10,808 bases of DNA from an uncultured Succinatimonas sp. (GTDB taxonomy: Bacteria; Pseudomonadota; Gammaproteobacteria; Enterobacterales; Succinivibrionaceae): the NCBI GenBank assembly GCA_902465145.1, contig CABQMD010000013.1, positions 1 to 10,808 of the forward strand, read 5' to 3'. Of this stretch, positions 7,623-10,808 are shown one piece after another; within the stretch, counting starts at the first letter, position 1, and each line of letters starts with the position of its first letter. A program made the translations under genes and the position numbers. A model generated the notes under the pieces. It was not told the DNA's origin. It was given only the letters and a program-made list of their open reading frames with translations, and did not search any database.

Positions 7623-9827
7623 CTAAGCTCGGCGGGCGTCATTCATAGCCTTGGTGATCCCTTTTACTTTGGGATCGTCGAAAATATCGTTAAGATCGCG
7701 TGTTAATTTACGTCTCCAGTTAGGATACTCACGCATCGTGCCCGGAACATTGACGGGTTTCTCAACTCCGATCCAATCTTCAAGTTGTGACGAACACAAA
7801 AGACAGGCCGTAGTGCAAAAATGCCTTTGCATACTCAAAGCAAGTTCCTGACTAAACGGGGTATACGCGGCCTTGCCAGTAATACTTTTATCCAAAGTAC
7901 CGAAGTAACGCATGCTATCGAACATGCGCTCTTTGGCCAAAGCTCTGTCTGCCATGAGTTGCTCTTTTTCATTCTCAGAATAAATTCCCATTTTTTTCCC
8001 GTCTGTCAAATCACGGCATTCCCACCATCCCTTAAGAGTAGGCATATCATGGGTTGTTAGAGTAGCTAATGCATACTCAGGATAATCAGAGGGAGCGATA
8101 AAACCGCCGTCTCCGGCGCGTTCGTATAAGAAAATTTTATAAGAAAAAGCTCCGCATTCTTTTAAAGCGTCGCGCAATTCCTGCGGGATGGTTCCGAGAT
8201 CTTCGGCGATGATGAGACAGTGATTGCGCACGGATTCAAGCGCAACAATTCCCAAAAGATCATGCATATTTGAAGCAACGTATGCTCCGTCGGAAGCTTT
8301 TTGTCCGTCACGTACCCACCAAAGCCTGTTCAAACCTGCGGCATGATCGATGCGCAAAGCTCCGCATGAACGCATGTTGGAGCGATAAAGCCTGATCATA
8401 GGTTCATATGCACATTCTTTAAGCTTTACAGGATCCATGGGAACTAGTCCCCAAACCTGACCCTGAGGTCCCAAAGGATCTGGAGGAGCTCCTACCGACG
8501 CTTTTACCCTGTACACTCTGTGATGATCACTCCACACATCGCATGATCCTGCAGAAACTCCTACGGCCAAATCGCGGTATATTCCCAAGCTCATACCGCT
8601 TTTATCAGCCTGAGCATACGCTTCTTCCAACTGCTCATTTGCCAAAAATTGCAAATAACAGTAAAAACGTACCTTGCTGCTGTGTTCGTTGCGCCAGACT
8701 TCCACAAAAGGAGAGTCGGCATGTTGCAACTCACGAGGAAAAGCCTGCCATCCTGAGGCATCAAGTCCTTTAGAAAACAATTCCTCCTGAATAGCGCCGT
8801 AGGTGGCCATATCCAAAAGTTCGGCACCGCCTTGTTCCATAAAACTTAAGAATTTGCGACCGCGAATTGAGCGGCGATCATCTACATGCATATACCTGAA
8901 GATGATCTTCAAAACCTCAAGTTTAAGTTCAATGACAGCATGCCAATCCACATATTCACGTTCACGCAAAAGTTTCAGCTCTTTTTGAAATTCAGATGAG
9001 GCCACTTTTGCACAGGCTTCCCGGCAATTTACATACTCAGGAACAGAAGGTACGCTGATATAAGCTATATTCAGCCAAAGGCGTGATGAAGGAGAATACG
9101 GACTGCAGTTTGAAGGATCTGGAGATGCAGGATAACCTGCATGCAAAGGATTCAATCCCACGTATTGACCGCCAGATGCGGCGATTTTGACCAAAAGATC
9201 CTTTAAATCTTCAAAATCACCTATTCCCCAATTTTTCTCGGATCGCAAAGCGTAGAGCTGAACGCTTACCCCCCATTCTTTCCTTCCTTGTTGAAACTCA
9301 CTCGGCATATAAGTTTGCATGGGGACTCTTATAAGCGACATGCGGCGTGAATTGAAAATACGGTATCCGTCAGTTACCACACAGCTGAAATGGTGATAGC
9401 CGTAAGGCAGAGTAACGTCTTTTGGAATAATAAAGCGTCTTACATCGTATTCAATGCCTCTAACTTCGTAAAATCTGGCAATCTCGATTTCTTCTATCGG
9501 TTCAGCACGAGTGATCCTTTCACCGTTTTCAAGTTCAAATGTCCAAGTGATCACCGCGTTTTCGCGAATATCTGCTCTGGTTCTTATATAGATGAAGGGA
9601 AAATCTTTGTCATTTAAAACCGACACACTTTCAAGCATGTTTTGACAAAGTCGTACTTTCCTCTCTTCTATTTGAGAAGCATCACTCCCGTCCAAAGCGT
9701 AGCCCATAAGTTTTAAGGTTTCGGCACGAGCTTTGGTGCTTATGATCACCTCACGGTTATTCACGTCTTTATAGGAACGCGCAATGCCTGCCTCATCTGC
9801 AAGCGCCTCGATTGCTTTTTCTTCCAT
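7623..9827 (-). CDS. malQ: 4-alpha-glucanotransferase (amylomaltase)
   Basis: MalQ (GH77) transfers segments of alpha-1,4-glucan between maltodextrins, releasing glucose and lengthening chains for phosphorylase or storage. The protein has 734 residues; E. coli MalQ has 694. The first 180 or so residues form the extra N-terminal region of the enterobacterial type. The barrel begins with WGVSVQLYALRSEKNWGIGD (185-204). The catalytic residues are Asp494 (ALRIDHAAGL), Glu542 (IIAEDLGT) and Asp594 (TTHDMPT), spaced by 48 and 100 residues exactly as in E. coli (448/496/548). GAPPDPLGPQGQVWG (447-460) is the conserved substrate-loop segment. The ATG at 9827 is the only good start: an in-frame stop lies nine codons upstream. 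Its Shine-Dalgarno is poor (AGAG, about 13 nt away), so translation may be weak or controlled by the structured leader. It heads the malQ-glgB unit. Confidence 0.96.
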   Translation of the reverse strand: MEEKAIEALADEAGIARSYKDVNNREVIISTKARAETLKLMGYALDGSDASQIEERKVRLCQNMLESVSVLNDKDFPFIYIRTRADIRENAVITWTFELENGERITRAEPIEEIEIARFYEVRGIEYDVRRFIIPKDVTLPYGYHHFSCVVTDGYRIFNSRRMSLIRVPMQTYMPSEFQQGRKEWGVSVQLYALRSEKNWGIGDFEDLKDLLVKIAASGGQYVGLNPLHAGYPASPDPSNCSPYSPSSRLWLNIAYISVPSVPEYVNCREACAKVASSEFQKELKLLREREYVDWHAVIELKLEVLKIIFRYMHVDDRRSIRGRKFLSFMEQGGAELLDMATYGAIQEELFSKGLDASGWQAFPRELQHADSPFVEVWRNEHSSKVRFYCYLQFLANEQLEEAYAQADKSGMSLGIYRDLAVGVSAGSCDVWSDHHRVYRVKASVGAPPDPLGPQGQVWGLVPMDPVKLKECAYEPMIRLYRSNMRSCGALRIDHAAGLNRLWWVRDGQKASDGAYVASNMHDLLGIVALESVRNHCLIIAEDLGTIPQELRDALKECGAFSYKIFLYERAGDGGFIAPSDYPEYALATLTTHDMPTLKGWWECRDLTDGKKMGIYSENEKEQLMADRALAKERMFDSMRYFGTLDKSITGKAAYTPFSQELALSMQRHFCTTACLLCSSQLEDWIGVEKPVNVPGTMREYPNWRRKLTRDLNDIFDDPKVKGITKAMNDARRA

Positions 9828-9848
9828 GGGTATTAAGGATCTCTTAGA

Positions 9849-9885
9849 AAGTCAGAAGACTTCAATTCGGAATTATTTGATTCCG
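9849..9885 (-). promoter_or_regulatory. Two short hairpins in the malQ leader
   Basis: AAGTC/GACTT with a 4-nt loop (9849-9862) and CGGAAT/ATTCCG with a 6-nt loop (9868-9885) lie side by side, the nearer one 21 nt before the malQ start codon. With the -10 at 9914-9909 both would be in the 5' leader RNA. They may affect message stability or access to the weak ribosome site; no known riboswitch class is recognised. Confidence 0.4.
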
Positions 9886-9908
9886 CTATTTTTCAATTGT
9901 CATTAAAT

Positions 9909-9930
9909 ATTATACGTAAGTATGATCACA
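9909..9930 (-). promoter_or_regulatory. Candidate malQ promoter -10 with adjoining CRP-like sequence
   Basis: A perfect TATAAT at 9914-9909 would start transcription near 9902, about 75 nt before the malQ start codon. No good -35 hexamer lies at the right distance, which suggests dependence on an activator. TGTGATCATACTTACG (9930-9915) touches the -10. It matches the CRP half-sites at 8 of 10 positions, but its centre near -20 is unlike an activating site. Confidence 0.5.
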
Positions 9931-9985
9931 AGACACGAGGCATGAGCCGCATTTTAAGAAACGAAATTTTCAAAGCATGTTATTT

Positions 9986-10002
9986 GTGAAAAAATATTTC
10001 AC
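9986..10002. promoter_or_regulatory. Perfect GTGAAA-N5-TTTCAC inverted repeat, operator candidate
   Basis: Six-base arms with an AT-only 5-bp centre, in the middle of the divergent region: about 92 bp upstream of the inferred malQ start site and about 145 bp upstream of that of gapA. The spacing does not fit CRP (TGTGA-N6-TCACA), nor does the sequence fit Cra. Which protein, if any, binds is unknown. Confidence 0.4.
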
Positions 10003-10105
10003 CTAAGCTCAGATTTCATTTAACCTACTGACTGTTTTTTAGTTCTATTGCCGCCTCCATGCGCCGTACAGTTAAGAAACCATTGCACAAAAATGCCGCT
10101 TCATC

Positions 10106-10133
10106 TTGACTTTTGCTCAGTCTGGAGTACATT
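10106..10133 (+). promoter_or_regulatory. Candidate gapA promoter
   Basis: TTGACT (10106-10111) matches the -35 consensus at five of six positions. After 16 bp comes TACATT (10128-10133), four of six for the -10; CATTAT at an 18-bp spacing is an equal alternative. Transcription would start near 10140, giving a leader of roughly 44 nt. A strong promoter is expected for gapA. Confidence 0.55.
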
Positions 10134-10158
10134 ATCAGTCGTTTTCTAACCACTGTTT

Positions 10159-10808
<650 letters not shown>

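Noticed and set aside
9984..10003. A CRP site (TGTGA...TCACC) in the malQ-gapA region.
   Set aside because: The half-sites are separated by 9 bp instead of 6, so CRP would not fit; kept only as an inverted repeat of unknown use.

Overview
The window reads as chromosomal DNA of a gammaproteobacterium. GuaB, GuaA, GlgB, MalQ and GapA all resemble their enterobacterial counterparts in motif wording and length (IMPDH 488 aa, GlgB 734 aa, MalQ 734 aa with the long N-terminal region of the E. coli type). The tandem AAA-ATPase-like (DUF1703-type) proteins and the saccharolytic gene set would suit a gut or rumen member such as the Succinivibrionaceae. That family placement is inference; the sequence alone does not prove it.

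Layout: five genes lie on the minus strand, read right to left. malQ (9827-7623) and glgB (7589-5385) are 33 bp apart and form a maltodextrin/glycogen operon. After a 211-bp gap holding a 12-bp perfect hairpin and a possible purine-regulated promoter come guaB (5173-3707) and guaA (3609-2054), the two-step IMP-to-XMP-to-GMP branch. A textbook intrinsic terminator (2000-2034) closes this unit. Left of it lie two tandem paralogues of the AAA-ATPase-like family: one complete but short (1936-722), and one starting 12 bp later and running off the left edge (709-1). On the right, a 356-bp divergent intergenic region with several inverted repeats separates malQ from gapA, which is on the plus strand (10184 to the window end, partial).

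The most notable point is that guaA is broken. Its first 361 codons and its last 156 codons are both intact, but they lie in different frames, and about five conserved residues are missing at the join (around 2525-2527). This fits a net loss of 13 bp. It is either a real strain-specific loss of GMP synthase or an assembly/sequencing error. The second point is the paralogue pair: the upstream copy lacks the C-terminal nuclease-like domain usual for the family, and the two copies share a sharply bounded, nearly identical block of about 120 bp.

Metabolically, MalQ and GlgB remodel alpha-glucans, GapA carries the triose-phosphate step of glycolysis, and GuaB/GuaA make guanine nucleotides. I see no tRNA, rRNA, CRISPR array, insertion sequence or prophage gene. 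I did not find a convincing new multi-gene system; the paralogue pair is the only part with unknown biology.
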